Source: Musa acuminata AAA Group
Lineage: Eukaryota > Streptophyta > Magnoliopsida > Zingiberales > Musaceae
Reading direction: 5' to 3'
Length of the DNA: 64,000 bases
NCBI RefSeq assembly: GCF_036884655.1
Contig: NC_088359.1
Span: 19,152,001 to 19,216,000 of the forward strand
Shown: positions 20,200 through 31,206 of the stretch, one piece after another
How the letters are laid out: every line of letters begins with the position of its first letter
Position numbering within the stretch: the first letter of the stretch is position 1
The notes under the pieces: generated by a model
Database searches by the model: none
Told to the model about the DNA's origin: nothing
What the model saw: the letters and a program-made list of their open reading frames with translations, nothing else
Program-made: the position numbers and the translations under genes

Positions 20200-21345
20200 T
20201 GCTTTCATGATTTATTTTCTTTTAGTTTAGAATTAATTTTCTTAAAAATTACATGTTTAAAAATAAAAATACAAAAATTATGATCATGCTAGTAATTTCG
20301 AAAATGATAATATTGCATATTAAACAAACAAAATAATTTTGATTGAAAATATGAAATCATGGTTAAGAAGTAATAATGTTTATCATGTTGATTTCCATTG
20401 TTATTTCTCGATTTTTAATGAAATCATGTTTGATCTGAAGCAATGCATAAAGTTGTAATGAAAATATTGAAATACCATGATTTGACGATTTTGTGCATGA
20501 GATTTTAAAGTTATACATGATGATTTTTGTGGTTTATTGATCTTGATGGTTTTTATGATGAAATTTATTTTTCGATCCTAATCGTTGATGCATGTTTTCA
20601 TAAATGAAAAAGGCATGCTTCTATGAAATAAATTATATAAATTGAAATGGCTAAAAAGAGAAAAACATGTTTCTTGAAAATTCTTTTTCCCTATCTTATG
20701 AACTGTGATGAATCTATTTGATCATCTTTTTATGAATTTCTTGAAAATGATTTTGATTTCACGATTTGAATTTTAATGAATTTTTATCCTAATTATGATC
20801 TTGGTTTATTGGAATTACTTGAGATCTTCTTTATGAATTTCTTGGTTTATTGGAATTACTTGAGATCTCCTATGTTTCCTTTTACCATTTCCTAAAGAGG
20901 AGATCTATAAAACTAACCATGATCTTGATAATTATGTTTTGAAACTTTATGTAAATCAAGATCGTTCACCATGACTTTTTACTTTTTATTAAAGAAATTA
21001 TTTAAATAAATCATGTCTTTTGGTATTTACACGATCCTTGAGATTTTATCTTTCATGACATGATGTAATTGTATTTATGGCTTGTATGCCTTGAAATGAT
21101 TAAAATATTTTACACTATTTTGTTCTTCTCCTCTTCTTTCTTGGTTACAATGATAAAATAAGAAGAAATTTTGATCATGCATTGTAGGAAATAATTGCTA
21201 TAATGAGAATTTTACTCTATTACATGCCTTAATAACATGTTGGAAATTTTGTGTTTTAGATACAAAAATTTCCATGATCATGAGCATGTTTTATTTTCAT
21301 GATTGTGTTTAAAAATCTATAGCAAAACCATGTTCGAATGCATGA
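20200..21345 (+). other. AT-rich non-coding internal region of C3, left part
   Basis: The region is collinear with C1 8452-9589 up to the LINE insertion. It holds a short local duplication (TTATTGGAATTACTTGAGATC) near 20810-20865. No gene is visible. Confidence 0.7.
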
Positions 21346-21493
21346 TTCACTAGAGAACTATTGACCCATATCTTTATACAACTTTATTTACAAGATCATC
21401 TCCAAACTGTTAGCAGATAGATTACAAAAGGTAATACACACGATAATTAGTCCAAATCAGGCTGCTTTCATCAAAGGGAGAAGTATACATCAT

Positions 21494-21975
21494 AATATTC
21501 TGCTTGCTAATGACTTGGTCAAGGATCTGCACTCAAAAGCAAAAGGGATAAAAATATATTTTAAAGCTGATCTACGAAAAGCCTTTGACTCAGTTAATAG
21601 GAACTTTATCTATAAGATGCTCCATGGTATGAACTTCCCTCAGCAATGGGTTAATTGGATTCAATGTTGGATAGAAACTCTAAAGTTTTCAATACTCTTC
21701 AACGACTCACCTATTGGTTTTTTTGGGAGCAAGAAATATTCTGCTTGCTAATGACTTGGTCAAGGATCTGCACTCAAAAGCAAAAGGGATAAAAATCTGT
21801 TTTAAAGCTGATCTACGAAAAGCCTTTGACTCAGTTAATAGGAACTTTATCTATAAGATGCTCCATGGTATGAACTTCCCTCAGCAATGGGTTAATTGGA
21901 TTCAATGTTGCATAGAAACTCTAAAGTTTTCAATACTCTTCAACGACTCACCTATTGGTTTTTTTGGGAGCAAGA
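21494..21975 (+). repeat. 241-bp tandem duplication inside the LINE RT
   Basis: 21494-21734 and 21735-21975 are almost identical (for example TATATT against TCTGTT near 21554 and 21795). Both encode the segment containing FKADLRKAFDSVNRNF. The junction falls at a short AA/GAA microhomology. Confidence 0.92.
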
Positions 21976-22007
21976 ATGGCACCCGACAAAGCGATCCACT
22001 CTATTAA
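21515..22007 (+). pseudogene. LINE reverse transcriptase N-terminal fragments (duplicated)
   Basis: Two overlapping short ORFs (21515-21751 and 21714-22007) repeat the same RT palm segment because of the 241-bp duplication, which also shifts the frame. They carry the D of the first catalytic motif (ADLRKAFDSVNR) and the following helix. A stop near 22005 separates them from the YADD-type motif downstream. Not functional. Confidence 0.85.
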
Positions 22008-22237
22008 TATCTCTTTACTATTGCAATGGAAGGACTTAGCTATATGTTGGAATATGCGGTCTCTGATGGCAATATTAAGGTACCCCATGCTGGCCCTATT
22101 CACATATAATCTTTGCAGATGATTTTCTTATCTTTCTTCAGAATGATTTAACTTCAGTAAGAAACCTGGCTACTATTCTGAATGATTTTGGTAAAGTTTC
22201 TGGCCTTCAGTTAAATCATGCGAAAAGTAAAGTCTAC

Positions 22238-23209
22238 ATGAGCCCTTGCATTGAGGACAAAGATGTTATTGCACATACCCTAGGGGTTAGTGAGGGAAAT
22301 CTGCCAGTTACATATCTTGGTCTCCCACTCATATCTATTGGCATTCACAAAACCCACTGTCAGCCTATCCTGCAAAAAATAAAGAATATAATTTTCTCCT
22401 GGAAAAATAGGCTTCTTTCAAAAGCAGGACGACTTGAACTCATCCGTTTGGTGTTGTACTCTTACTCTATATATTGGTTTAATGCATTTCTTCTGCCTAT
22501 TGGACTTCTCCAAGATATTGAACGGTTATTAATAAACTTCTTCTGGAATGACACAAATGATAAGACAATGCATATGGTAAATTGGGACAACATCTGCAAT
22601 CCGAAAGATGAAGGGGGGCTGAACTTGAGAAATACTAGATATTGGAATAAAGCATGTTTGGTAAAGCAATTGTGGGACCTTTTGCAAAACAAATGTTCCC
22701 TATGGTCACAATGGGTTTCTGCTAGGTATCTTTCAAAGGAATCGATTTGGGAAATTTCAACAAGAACATACCACTCTGCAACTTGGAAAGGAATTTTAAA
22801 GGCAAGGAATTGGCTAATCAAACACATTTCTTACGCAATCTCTACTGGAACTAATACTAATATGTGGTACGATCCTTGGGTGAATGAGAAAAGTATATTT
22901 GAATTATATGGTGACAGAATACGAAAAGACCTTGGGGCTCCCATAGATTGGAAGGTTTCCGAGTTCATTGCTAAGGGTACCTGGTGTCTCCCTACTTCTA
23001 TTTCTCTTGAAATGTTATCACTTTGGCCGACTATCACAGCTATTCCAATCAAGAACAACCCTTCAGATGTACTTATTTGGATTCATGACAATGGCAAATT
23101 TAGTGCCACATCCGCATGGAATCAAATTAGGCAAAGAAATAACAAGTGGCTCCCAAGCAGTTGGACATGGGATCGACCGAGATCACAGAGACATTCCTTA
23201 TGTACATAG
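22238..23209 (+). pseudogene. LINE RT C-terminal region
   Basis: A 323-residue open stretch follows the FADD motif. It has the TYLGLPL and SWKNRLLSKAGRLELIRLVL blocks typical of plant LINE RTs near residues 25-80, and the FFWN...WDNICNPKDEGGLNLRN segment near 105-135. It ends by frameshift before the zinc-binding tail, which continues in another frame to about 23400. It has no start of its own and is part of a dead RT. Confidence 0.88.
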
Positions 23210-23899
23210 CAGGCCCTTCTGAATAAACTACCTACAATAGACAATATGAAAAGAAGAGGTATTCATCATGTTAACCGATGCTCCCTTTGCATGCAACAAG
23301 AAAAAACTGTTGACCATCTCTATTTTGCTTGTGACTATACTAAATGGATATGGAAGGAGATTCTCCAGTGATTCGAACTCAATAGAATGCCACAACCAAA
23401 CTTGCATCAAGAATTAGATGACCTCATGCAATGTTTTTCATGAAAAGGGCCTCTTACACAATTGACAAAGGTTATATTCAGATGCGCTATTTGGTGGATG
23501 TGGAAGGAAAGATGTAGCAGAATCTTTGAGTGTCAACACACAAACAATGTTCAGCTCTTAACATATATTATTAGAGACTCAAGATCATGTATGGAGAACG
23601 ATCTCAAAATGGAGCACCTTACACAAAGAGAAAAAGATATTTTTATCAAATTCAATTTTACTATTAGCTAAAGATCTTGGGCATGATGGTAAAAGCTATA
23701 CCCACAGGAAATCTTGGCATATCTGGACTTTAAATTTTATTTGTTGGCCACAGTTAAGAGTTATAGTCTACAGCATGTGTAGTCATAACTACCGCATGAG
23801 TACTCTACGTGTTACCTAGCTTCGTCTATAACTTGTATAGACAAAGCTATTTGTAGAAACTTAACACAAAATCAATTTACTTTTACTTATAAAAAAAAA

Positions 23900-24933
23900 T
23901 GTTTGGTATCATGATCAACATGTTGATAAATGCTAAAAATTTTAATGTTTGAGTATCATGGATGATATGCTCATTAAAGATGATTGATTTATTTTTTGGT
24001 ATCGTGCATGAAAAATAAGGTTTTTGAAATTGTGTATGTTTTAATTTGAATATATAATGAAGCACAAATAAAATTGATATTTACCTTTGTCATAATCTGA
24101 AAATTGATATAAGGGTCTTCCCTTCTTTTTAACAATGACAAAGGGGGAGCAAGAATTTCTAGCGTGAACATAATGTAAAGAGGTAAACTAGCTAGCTTGC
24201 ACAACTTAAGAAGAAGCAAAACATGCTAACGTGCACATCTAGCAAACTTGCATATTTCAAGAAGCAAGAGTTGCTTTCTTGAACATCTCTAAATTGATAG
24301 TTGTTCTAAAATGTTGTAACATTGCTAGCTTGCAAAATGTAGAGCTTGCTATCTTGAACATCTTAAGAAACAAAAATTACAAAAGTGCTATCTTGCCTAT
24401 CTAAAGAAGCAAAACATGCTAACTTGCGCATCTAGCAAAGTTGACAAAATTTACATATTTCAAGTAGCAAGAGTTGCCTTCTTAAACATCTCTAATTTGC
24501 TAGCTTGCATGATGTAGAAGTTGCTATCTCAAAAGAAGCAAAAGTGCTATCTTATAAAACTTGCATATCTAAAACTTGATAGCTTGAATGTTTTAAGTAT
24601 GATGTAACACTTGCTAAATTTTCTAGCTTCAAAACTACATGATGATAAAACTTGATATTATGTTTTTCATGCAATAAGTTGAATTAATACTACAAACACT
24701 TGATTGTGGTACTTCTTCCTTTTGTTGATGACAAAGGGGGAGAAGTATGATGTTATGCATAAGTTCATGATGACATGTTGCAAGTATTCATGATGAATAT
24801 TGCAATGACTTGAATTCAGTTTGAATTCAAGGTTATATAAATATGGCATATTTATAGGGGGAGTTTGTTTAAACTTCGGGAGTTAAGTTTAACTCCGTCA
24901 TTAAGTGGTTGTCATCGTAAAAAATGGGAAGAT
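23900..24933 (+). other. AT-rich internal region of C3, right part
   Basis: The region resumes homology to C1 at about 10294. It includes the GACAAAGGGGGAGCAAG tract near 24138, the GCTAGCTTGCA repeat zone (24180-24650), the second GACAAAGGGGGAGAAG tract near 24730, and a decayed terminal polypurine tract (AAAAAATGGGAAGAT). No gene is visible. Confidence 0.75.
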
Positions 24934-26729
24934 TATTGAATCTCTTATTTTGATGATGAAACCACTTGATATGTGTTTATGTTTTAATCTGCGTTTTGAG
25001 TGACGTAGGATGCTTCGATCAGGATGAGACAATTAAAGTAGGAAAAATCATATTGTGCCGGAGGAACATGTGAGAAGATTGGACGTCGTGTCGGTGCATC
25101 GATCGACGTATCGACAGAAGGCTTCGGGCCGTGGACTCGGGCATTGGGCCAAGAAGAGCGGGTATTGCACCAAGGATATCGTTGTTGCGGAGTCAACTGG
25201 CCGATTGGGCAATAGGCCGCAGGAGAGGACGTTGCGCTGATGAATCGGACGAAATGTCGAGGGACCAATGTGACATGCCGGACAACTTGGTTAATTGCTT
25301 AGGATTAATTGTCTCGATCGAAGTTTTGTTTTACATATGCAGGATTAACTACGATGGAAGTAAGACATGCAGCAGGAGTTACGCCGGAGTCAAGACCATG
25401 ATCACGTTGGGGGTTCGAGAGTTCGATGGAAGTCCGGACGGTCGTCGGAAGTTCTACGAGAACAAATCCGAAAAGTCCAGGAGCTTGCCAAAAGAAGCTC
25501 ATCGGAACTCGCCAAGTGGATCGTCGCAAGTCCAGGAGTTTGCCGGAAGTCCGCAGGAGCATCACCGAGGGTTCATCGGATGATCGATGGAAGTTCACCG
25601 GAAGCTCGTCGGAAGAAGCGATTGACGCACCGGAGCAAGTTGCAGTAAATGTCTTAAGAAATATCGAAGTTAGCACGATGATTAAGTTAGAAATTGGAGG
25701 TGATCCCATTAACTTAATCTTGGGGCAATTGGGTCCTTGACAGTCCCAAATTGGGCTGAATTGATCAGCCCATTCGGACCCAGATTTCTTGGCCAACGGT
25801 GGCACCGCCCATGGCTCAGTCTCCGAGCTAGGCTGGGCGGTGTAACCGCCCCTGATAGGCGGTGGAACCACCTGAGCTCGGTCTCCGAGCTCTGCCAAGC
25901 GGTGCAACCACCCAAGTCAGGCGGTGGCACCGCCTGGGCTCAATCTCCGAGCGAGACTGTGCGGTCCAACTGCCTCTGTCAAGCGGTGGCACCACTCAAA
26001 GGCTCAGTCTCTGAGCTCTGCTAAGCGGTGCAACCGCCCCTGACAGGAGGTGGCACCACCTAGAGGCTCAGTCTCCGAGCTCTGCCAGGCGGTGCAACCG
26101 CCCCAGTCAGGCGATGCAACCGCCAGACCCTGGAATTCCGGGAGATGACAGTTTTGAGCTTCAAATTCAAACTGGTTTAGGGCCTATAAATACACCACCC
26201 TTTCCTGCATGAAAGGGCACTAAAAGCTTGATCTTACTCTATTATTTTAGATCTCAAAAGTGTTGTAAAGGCTAGAAGTTCTCCTCCCTCTTTTCTTCCA
26301 AGTTTTGATCTTTCAAGAGAGTAGAGAAAATTCTGTAAGAGTTGTCTCCTAAGCCCGTCAAAAGGAGTGAAACTGTAAAAGGGTGGTTGGCCTTCGCTTA
26401 TTGAAGGAAGGCCTCTAGTGGACGTCGGTGACCTCGTCGGAGGAGGAAGCCAAAAGTGGATGTAGGTCAAGATTGACCGAACCACTCTAAAATTACGGTG
26501 CTCTCTGGTTTGCATTTATTCTTGCTTCTTACTTTACTGCAAACCTCCATATGTACTTTACTTCCTTTTTACCTTTGCTGCACTCCTTTACGAACTCTCT
26601 TTCTAGTTAAATTTCTGGAAACGATTTTGCGTCGGAAACGATTTCATCATACAAACTCAGTTTTAAACGTTGAAAGTTTTCCGCTGCACTAATTCACCCC
26701 CCCCCCTCTTAGTGCTCTTTAGCCTAACA
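24934..26729 (+). repeat. 3' LTR of C3 (right end of the C complex)
   Basis: The 1796-bp LTR starts TATTGAATC (the G of TG mutated) and ends GCCTAACA. U3 palindromes lie at 25795-26135, with GAGCTCGGTCTCCGAGCTC at 25874-25892. The TATA box is at 26183-26194. It is followed by TAATC (26730-26734) and then the rest of the LTR of E. Confidence 0.93.
26183..26194 (+). promoter_or_regulatory. C3 3' LTR TATA box
   Basis: CCTATAAATACA is found at the conserved place. Confidence 0.75.
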
Positions 26730-26867
26730 TAATCGAAACGAATTTTTAGAAACGACGTGATTTTATCTGCTGCACTAATTCACCCCCCCCCCTCTTAGTG
26801 CCGACTCGATCCTAACAATTGGTTTCAGAGCCACATTATTTCTCATTTAGTTTAACACCCAAGAGAA

Positions 26868-27395
26868 ATGACTCTTTTCGGCTTTCAAGAGGGCTTTTCT
26901 ATTGTTCATCCTCCTATGTTCAATGGGATGGACTACACTTATTGGAAAACTCAGATTAGAGTGTTCTTTCTTTCCTTGGATTTAAATTTATGGAATATTA
27001 TTGAAAATGACTTTCAAAAGTCTTCTACTCCAATAAACGAATGGAATGATTTGAAGAAGAAAACTTTTTCTTTAAATGCTAGAGCTATGAATGCTCTATT
27101 TTGTGCTTTGAGCAAAAATGAATTTAATCATGTTTTTACTTACGAAACGGCTTTTGACATTTGACATACACTTGAAATCACTCATGAAGGCATGAATAGA
27201 GTAAAAGACTCTAAAATAAATATTTTGATGCATGATTTTGAATTATTTCATATAGAACCAAGCGAGACTATTAGAGATATGTACACCCATTTTATGGATG
27301 TCGTCAATAGTCTAAAAGCTCTTGATAAAAGTTTTTCAAATCTTAAACTTGTGAATAAAGTTTTATGATCACTTTCTAAAACTTGGGATGATGCA
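26868..27395 (+). pseudogene. Element E gag remnant
   Basis: The first 98 codons (DUF4219-like and start of UBN2) are open until TGA at 27162-27164, which replaces a Trp codon of the FDIW motif. Homology continues in frame to about 27360 with another stop (TGA near 27366), then breaks off at about 27390, where a large deletion joins it to 3' non-coding sequence. Confidence 0.85.
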
Positions 27396-27615
27396 CTTGG
27401 ATATATTGATTATGCATGATTTTATGTTGCATGCAATGATATGGTTAATTGGTTATGTCAATATTCATGATGTATGCAATATTGAAGTACTTTTATGTTT
27501 TAAAACATTATATGATTTTCTAAATTTAAAGGTTCTATAAATATTGCATATTGATAGGGGGAGTTTGGTTTAAACTCCGTCATCAATTGATTGTCATCAT
27601 AAAAAAGGGGGAGAT
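27396..27615 (+). other. Element E 3' internal remnant with polypurine-tract hairpin
   Basis: This short AT-rich stretch carries the terminal tract AAAAAAGGGGGAGAT. The hairpin arms are 27582-27600 and about 27630-27652. The stem uses CAATTG on both arms, where C and D have CAAGTG/CACTTG. Confidence 0.7.
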
Positions 27616-28884
27616 TGTTGAATCTAAGATTTTGATGATGAAACCAATTGATAATATTATGATCCAATCTATGTTTTAAGTGATGTATGGCTAACTTCGA
27701 TCAGGAGAGGAAAATTGATTAAAGCAGGAAGAATAAGAAGTTGGGCGGGAATTAAACATATCAGAAGATTGGACGTCGAGCTGAAGGATCGGTCGACGTG
27801 TCGGCAAAAGGCTTTGGTTCGTGAATTCGGGCATTAGGCCAAGAAGATCGGACATTACGCCAAGGAGATCATATGTTACAAGAAGACACCATACTAATTG
27901 TGCAATATGCTGAAGGAGAAGACGAAGAACCGAAGAATCGGACGAAGCGCCGGAGGATCGGCCGAAGCGCAGGAAGAACTAATGACATGCCGGATAACAA
28001 AGGATTTGCTTGTAATCAATTATGTCTAAATTGAGTTAGTTTAGAGTCTAATTGAGTCAATTTAGAATGTAATTAGACTAACTCAATTAGGGGCCAACTG
28101 GGCCTAAGTTTAGGCTGTGTTGGGTCAGGTTGAAGGCCCAAACAGTGACCAAACAGATGGAACCGTCATGGCACATTCTCTGAGACTGTGTCGGGCGATG
28201 GTACCACCCAGACTCAGTCTCTAAGGCTATCAAATGGTGGTACGACCCAAACATAGTCTCCCAGGTGGTAGTACCACCAGACTATGCAGTGGTACCGCCC
28301 AATGTCAGGCTGTAGGCGGTGGTACTGCCCGTACCTCGAAATCTCAGGGATTTAAATTTGGCTCCAAGTTTTGAAGCCATTTGGGGTCTATAAATACCCC
28401 AGCTATTCCTACATGGAGTAACAAGAAAGATGAAGCAAAACTCTATTGTAAACCCTATTAGAAAGTTGAGTTCCCTCCTCCTAAAGCTTAGAGAGAGTTC
28501 TAAGGGAGGTGTGTGAGGGAAGTTTTGTAAAAGAGGGGATTAAAAGGTTATCTCCTAAACCTGTGAAAAGGAGAAGAGGGGTGTAAAAGGATAGTTTGCC
28601 TTTGCCCATTGAAGGAAGACTGATAGTGGATGCCAGTGGTCTCGACGGAAGAGGAATCGTGAGTGAATATAGGTCACGACGACCGAACCACTATAAACTC
28701 GGTTTATATTTCTTTTGAGCAATTTACTTTAACTGCAAACTTCTTTACTTGCTATACTCTACCGTTTGGGTTTAATCAAAACCGGTTTAATCGAAACAAA
28801 TTTTTAGAAGCGACGTGATTTTATCCGCTGCACTAATTCACCCCCCCCCCCCCCCCCCCTCTTAGTGTCGACTCGTTCCTAACA
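27616..28884 (+). repeat. 3' LTR of element E
   Basis: The 1269-bp LTR runs from TGTTGAATCTAAG to CGTTCCTAACA. It has fewer and more decayed palindromes (28165-28330), the TATA box at 28387-28400, the R/U5 stem-loop at 28662-28692 and about 20 C near 28841-28859. It is followed by CTATT and LTR sequence of family F. Confidence 0.92.
28387..28400 (+). promoter_or_regulatory. Element E LTR TATA box
   Basis: TCTATAAATACCCC lies downstream of the U3 palindromes. Confidence 0.75.
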
Positions 28885-29336
28885 CTATTCTCCTCTCTCC
28901 CTCTCCTCATCATACTGCAGCCCTTATTTGGGGTGTGTGAATAGCAAGAAGGGACATCCCTTTCTTGATTGCGTGGTGCATGTGAGGAAGAGATTTGGGC
29001 AGCGATTTGAGGAGCGTCTTCGCAGCCCCTATCGTGTGGATCATCACTAGAGAGGAGGATAGTTGACCTCCTTCATCCTCTCCTATAGATCTGTAAGTTT
29101 TCAAAGATATACGATCACCTTAGGTAACACATTTTTCTTATACGCGTAGTTTTTCAGTTTCATGAGTTTTTACGCACCAACTTGATATAACCCTAAGGTT
29201 TTATAGTAAAAGAAATGGAAGAAATGAAAGAAAAGGGGATGATCACTTTAAGGGGATCGGCCTCCTTGATCACTTCGAGGGGATCGGCCTCCTTGAACGC
29301 TTTGAGGGGATCGATCTCCTAGGGTTTGTCATAACA
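28885..29336 (+). repeat. F' : right part of an LTR related to F, with repeats
   Basis: 28885-29190 aligns by eye with 30651-30870 (CTATTCTCC..., GTGTGGATCA, AGAGAGGAGGA, TTGACCTCCTTCA, TACGYAGTTTTT, GCGCACCAA). Its left part was separated by insertion of E. It then diverges into three repeats of about 27 bp (29241-29322). Confidence 0.7.
29241..29322. repeat. Three-copy ~27-bp repeat with AGGGGATCGGCCTCCTT
   Basis: GATCACTTTAAGGGGATCGG and close variants are repeated head to tail three times. The core AGGGGATCGGCCTCCTTG also occurs near 38516 inside the gypsy LTR of element I. Confidence 0.85.
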
Positions 29337-29488
29337 AACTGGAATAATATTGCTAGTCATAGGTGCCCAGTAAGCCAATCACGTGAGTGATGGCACGTGT
29401 GACTTGATACAGAATATTTTTTACTTATTATATTTTGACATATATCACTTTATAACTATTGCATATATGCATATATGTATATATATAT
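29337..29488 (+). other. AT-rich stretch with (TA)n, unassigned
   Basis: The stretch lies between the F' remnant and the probable F LTR and ends in a TATATGCATATATG/TATATAT tract. No gene is visible. Confidence 0.5.
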
Positions 29489-30428
29489 TGTGATATCCTT
29501 GGATTTGTGTAATGGGAATCGGATCATGATGAGATCACGAAAATGAGATCGATTCACCTTTAAACACATATCCTAAATAATCCCGGTCATAGGTTACTCG
29601 AGAGGGACATCGTGATAATCGGACAGACTGGTGTGCTGTATACCCGTCCATATGATGGATGCAGTGGGTCTCATAGCTGCTCGTGTAGGGACACTAGGGA
29701 TACAATACAGGTGCTCACTGGAGAATGAGTTCACTGATTGATCCGCTTACGGAATGCTGGATGGTTGATGATGCCTTATTGTCAAACAGCGATTCCGTAG
29801 TCCTAGTGGTATATTTGGTCCTTAGACTTGAGACACCAAGGATGTCCTGTATGAGTGCTCCACTATTTGATACCAGACTTATAGGTTTTACTGTACCAGA
29901 TCTAGTACAGTTGGTCATTGAGAGTGGTAGTCGATCTTACGAGGGCTATTGAGTGTCAATAGAGGATCATCCACTCTCGGCGTCATGAGAGGAATATCCC
30001 ATGTGTTCTTGCTCAGACAAATCCCTGGCCAGGGTCATTCAGGTTGAGAGAGAAAGAGTTCTCCGGGAGAATCCGATTAGAGCGAGACTCGAGTAGAAAC
30101 CGTATGGGTCTGACAGCACCATGCTCAATATACGGTCTTTGGGATATTAGATGGATGAGGGACTATAGGTATACAGTAACTGAGGACAGATATATCCAAT
30201 GGATTGGATTCCCTTGTATCGTCTGGGGACTACGACGTAGTGGCCTAGTACGTCTATAGTCGATGAGTCAAGTGAATTTTTATAGAGATAATAATTCACT
30301 GAGTTAGAAGGAGTTCTGACAGGTATGACTTATGACTAGCTTGATATTGGGCCTAGAGGGTCACACACATATGGTAGGCATTACGATGAGTAGAGGTTCA
30401 GATATGAGATATCTGACAAAGCCCTTGT

Positions 30429-30558
30429 CTTATTGGATATCCAATAAGCCCATGAATTATTGGATCCCATGGATGAGATCCAATAAGAGCCCATGAGAGA
30501 TTATTGGATAGAGATCCACTAATCTAAAAGGCTTGGGTTATTGGATACAGATCCAATA
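30429..30558. repeat. ATTGG/CCAAT palindromes upstream of the F TATA box
   Basis: There is a perfect 20-bp palindrome, CTTATTGGATATCCAATAAG, at 30429-30448. TTATTGGATC...GATCCAATAA is at 30457-30486, and TATTGGATACAGATCCAATA at 30539-30558. Confidence 0.9.
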
Positions 30559-30595
30559 CCCACTAGGTGAAGATCCATTAGGGTTTGATAGGGGA

Positions 30596-30611
30596 CCTCT
30601 ATAAATAGGAG
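30596..30611 (+). promoter_or_regulatory. Element F LTR TATA box
   Basis: CTCTATAAATAGGAGG lies about 40 bp after the last ATTGG/CCAAT palindrome. Confidence 0.75.
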
Positions 30612-30965
30612 GGATTCAGAGCCTCATAGGCTAGAGCCTTTGCTTGCCTATCCTATTCTCCTTCTCCTCTCCACCTCAGAGCAGGCCTAGAGTTTTGAGG
30701 AGCATTGTCGCAGCCCTACTGTGTGGATCACCGCTAGAGAGGAGGACGCTTGACCTCCTTCACCCGCTCCTAAGGATCTGCAAGGAAACAGGGATATATA
30801 ATCTCCCTAGGTAACACAATCTACTATATACGTAGTTTTTTTACTTTCACGGATTTTGCGCACCAATCTTTGCACGACGATGAACATCTCTATGGGAATC
30901 GGGGATTTTATTTTCTTGTACTTCCGCTACGCATATGATGTCGCCCCCTATGATTTTCCCAACAG

Positions 30966-30978
30966 TAGTATCAGAGCC
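30966..30978 (+). promoter_or_regulatory. Element F primer-binding site
   Basis: TAGTATCAGAGCC follows the LTR end. It is one base off the iMet-type consensus. Confidence 0.75.
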
Positions 30979-31206
30979 AGGTTGTTCGTGCGATAGATTG
31001 GTTTTAAACTGTGTATGTTATGTTTTGGAGAAGCTTTTGACGTCAAAATCGTTGACACAAAAAAGGAAAAGGGCAGCAATTGTTACTGCCCTCGCAGATG
31101 GCAGCACTGCCAACTGCGTGCAGGCAGGCAGCCTACAGTAGCACCCGTAAGGGCAGCGGCGCCTGCGACCGCTGCTCTCGCGTGGCGACGCGCTGCAGGG
31201 CAGCGG
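30979..31206 (+). other. Element F leader, GC-rich, left part
   Basis: The leader becomes GC-rich and repetitive from 31075 (GGGCAGC / CTGCCAACTGCG / GCAGGCAGGCAG). Element D is inserted at 31206/38267, and the leader resumes at 38267-38472. No convincing ORF is seen. Confidence 0.65.

Larger units (their letters stand above)
21346..23899 (+). mobile_element. 5'-truncated L1-type LINE
   Basis: The element starts abruptly inside the RT domain and ends in TTATAAAAAAAAA. RT motifs are visible: a QAAFIKGRSI-type block near 21455, DLRKAFDSVNR near 21570, and FADDFLIFL near 22113. A zinc-binding RVT tail (CSLCMQQEKTVDHLYFACDY) lies near 23279-23338. The frame is broken several times. It replaces about 704 bp of the copia internal region (9590-10293 in C1), so a target deletion accompanied or followed insertion. 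No clear target duplication is seen. Confidence 0.9.
26730..28884 (+). mobile_element. Element E: gutted copia relative
   Basis: The order is a residual 5' LTR end (26730-26817), a decayed primer-binding site (TGGTTTCAGAG, 26820-26830), a broken gag, an internal region of only about 800 bp, and a full 3' LTR (27616-28884). The start of the 5' LTR is absent because the C complex is inserted in it. It should lie left of the window. Confidence 0.88.
29489..30964 (+). repeat. Probable LTR of element F
   Basis: The right end is firm: TTTTCCCAACA is followed by a tRNA primer-binding site. The left end near TGTGATATCC is a guess, as no TGTTGGG start is seen. A TATA box (30597-30608) is preceded by palindromes built on ATTGG/CCAAT (30429-30558). 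No protein-coding potential was found. Confidence 0.65.

Noticed and set aside
29715..30259. Short ORFs in the F LTR region
   Set aside because: The frames are short, overlap on both strands, and lie in LTR-type sequence with palindromes and a TATA box. No family was recognised.
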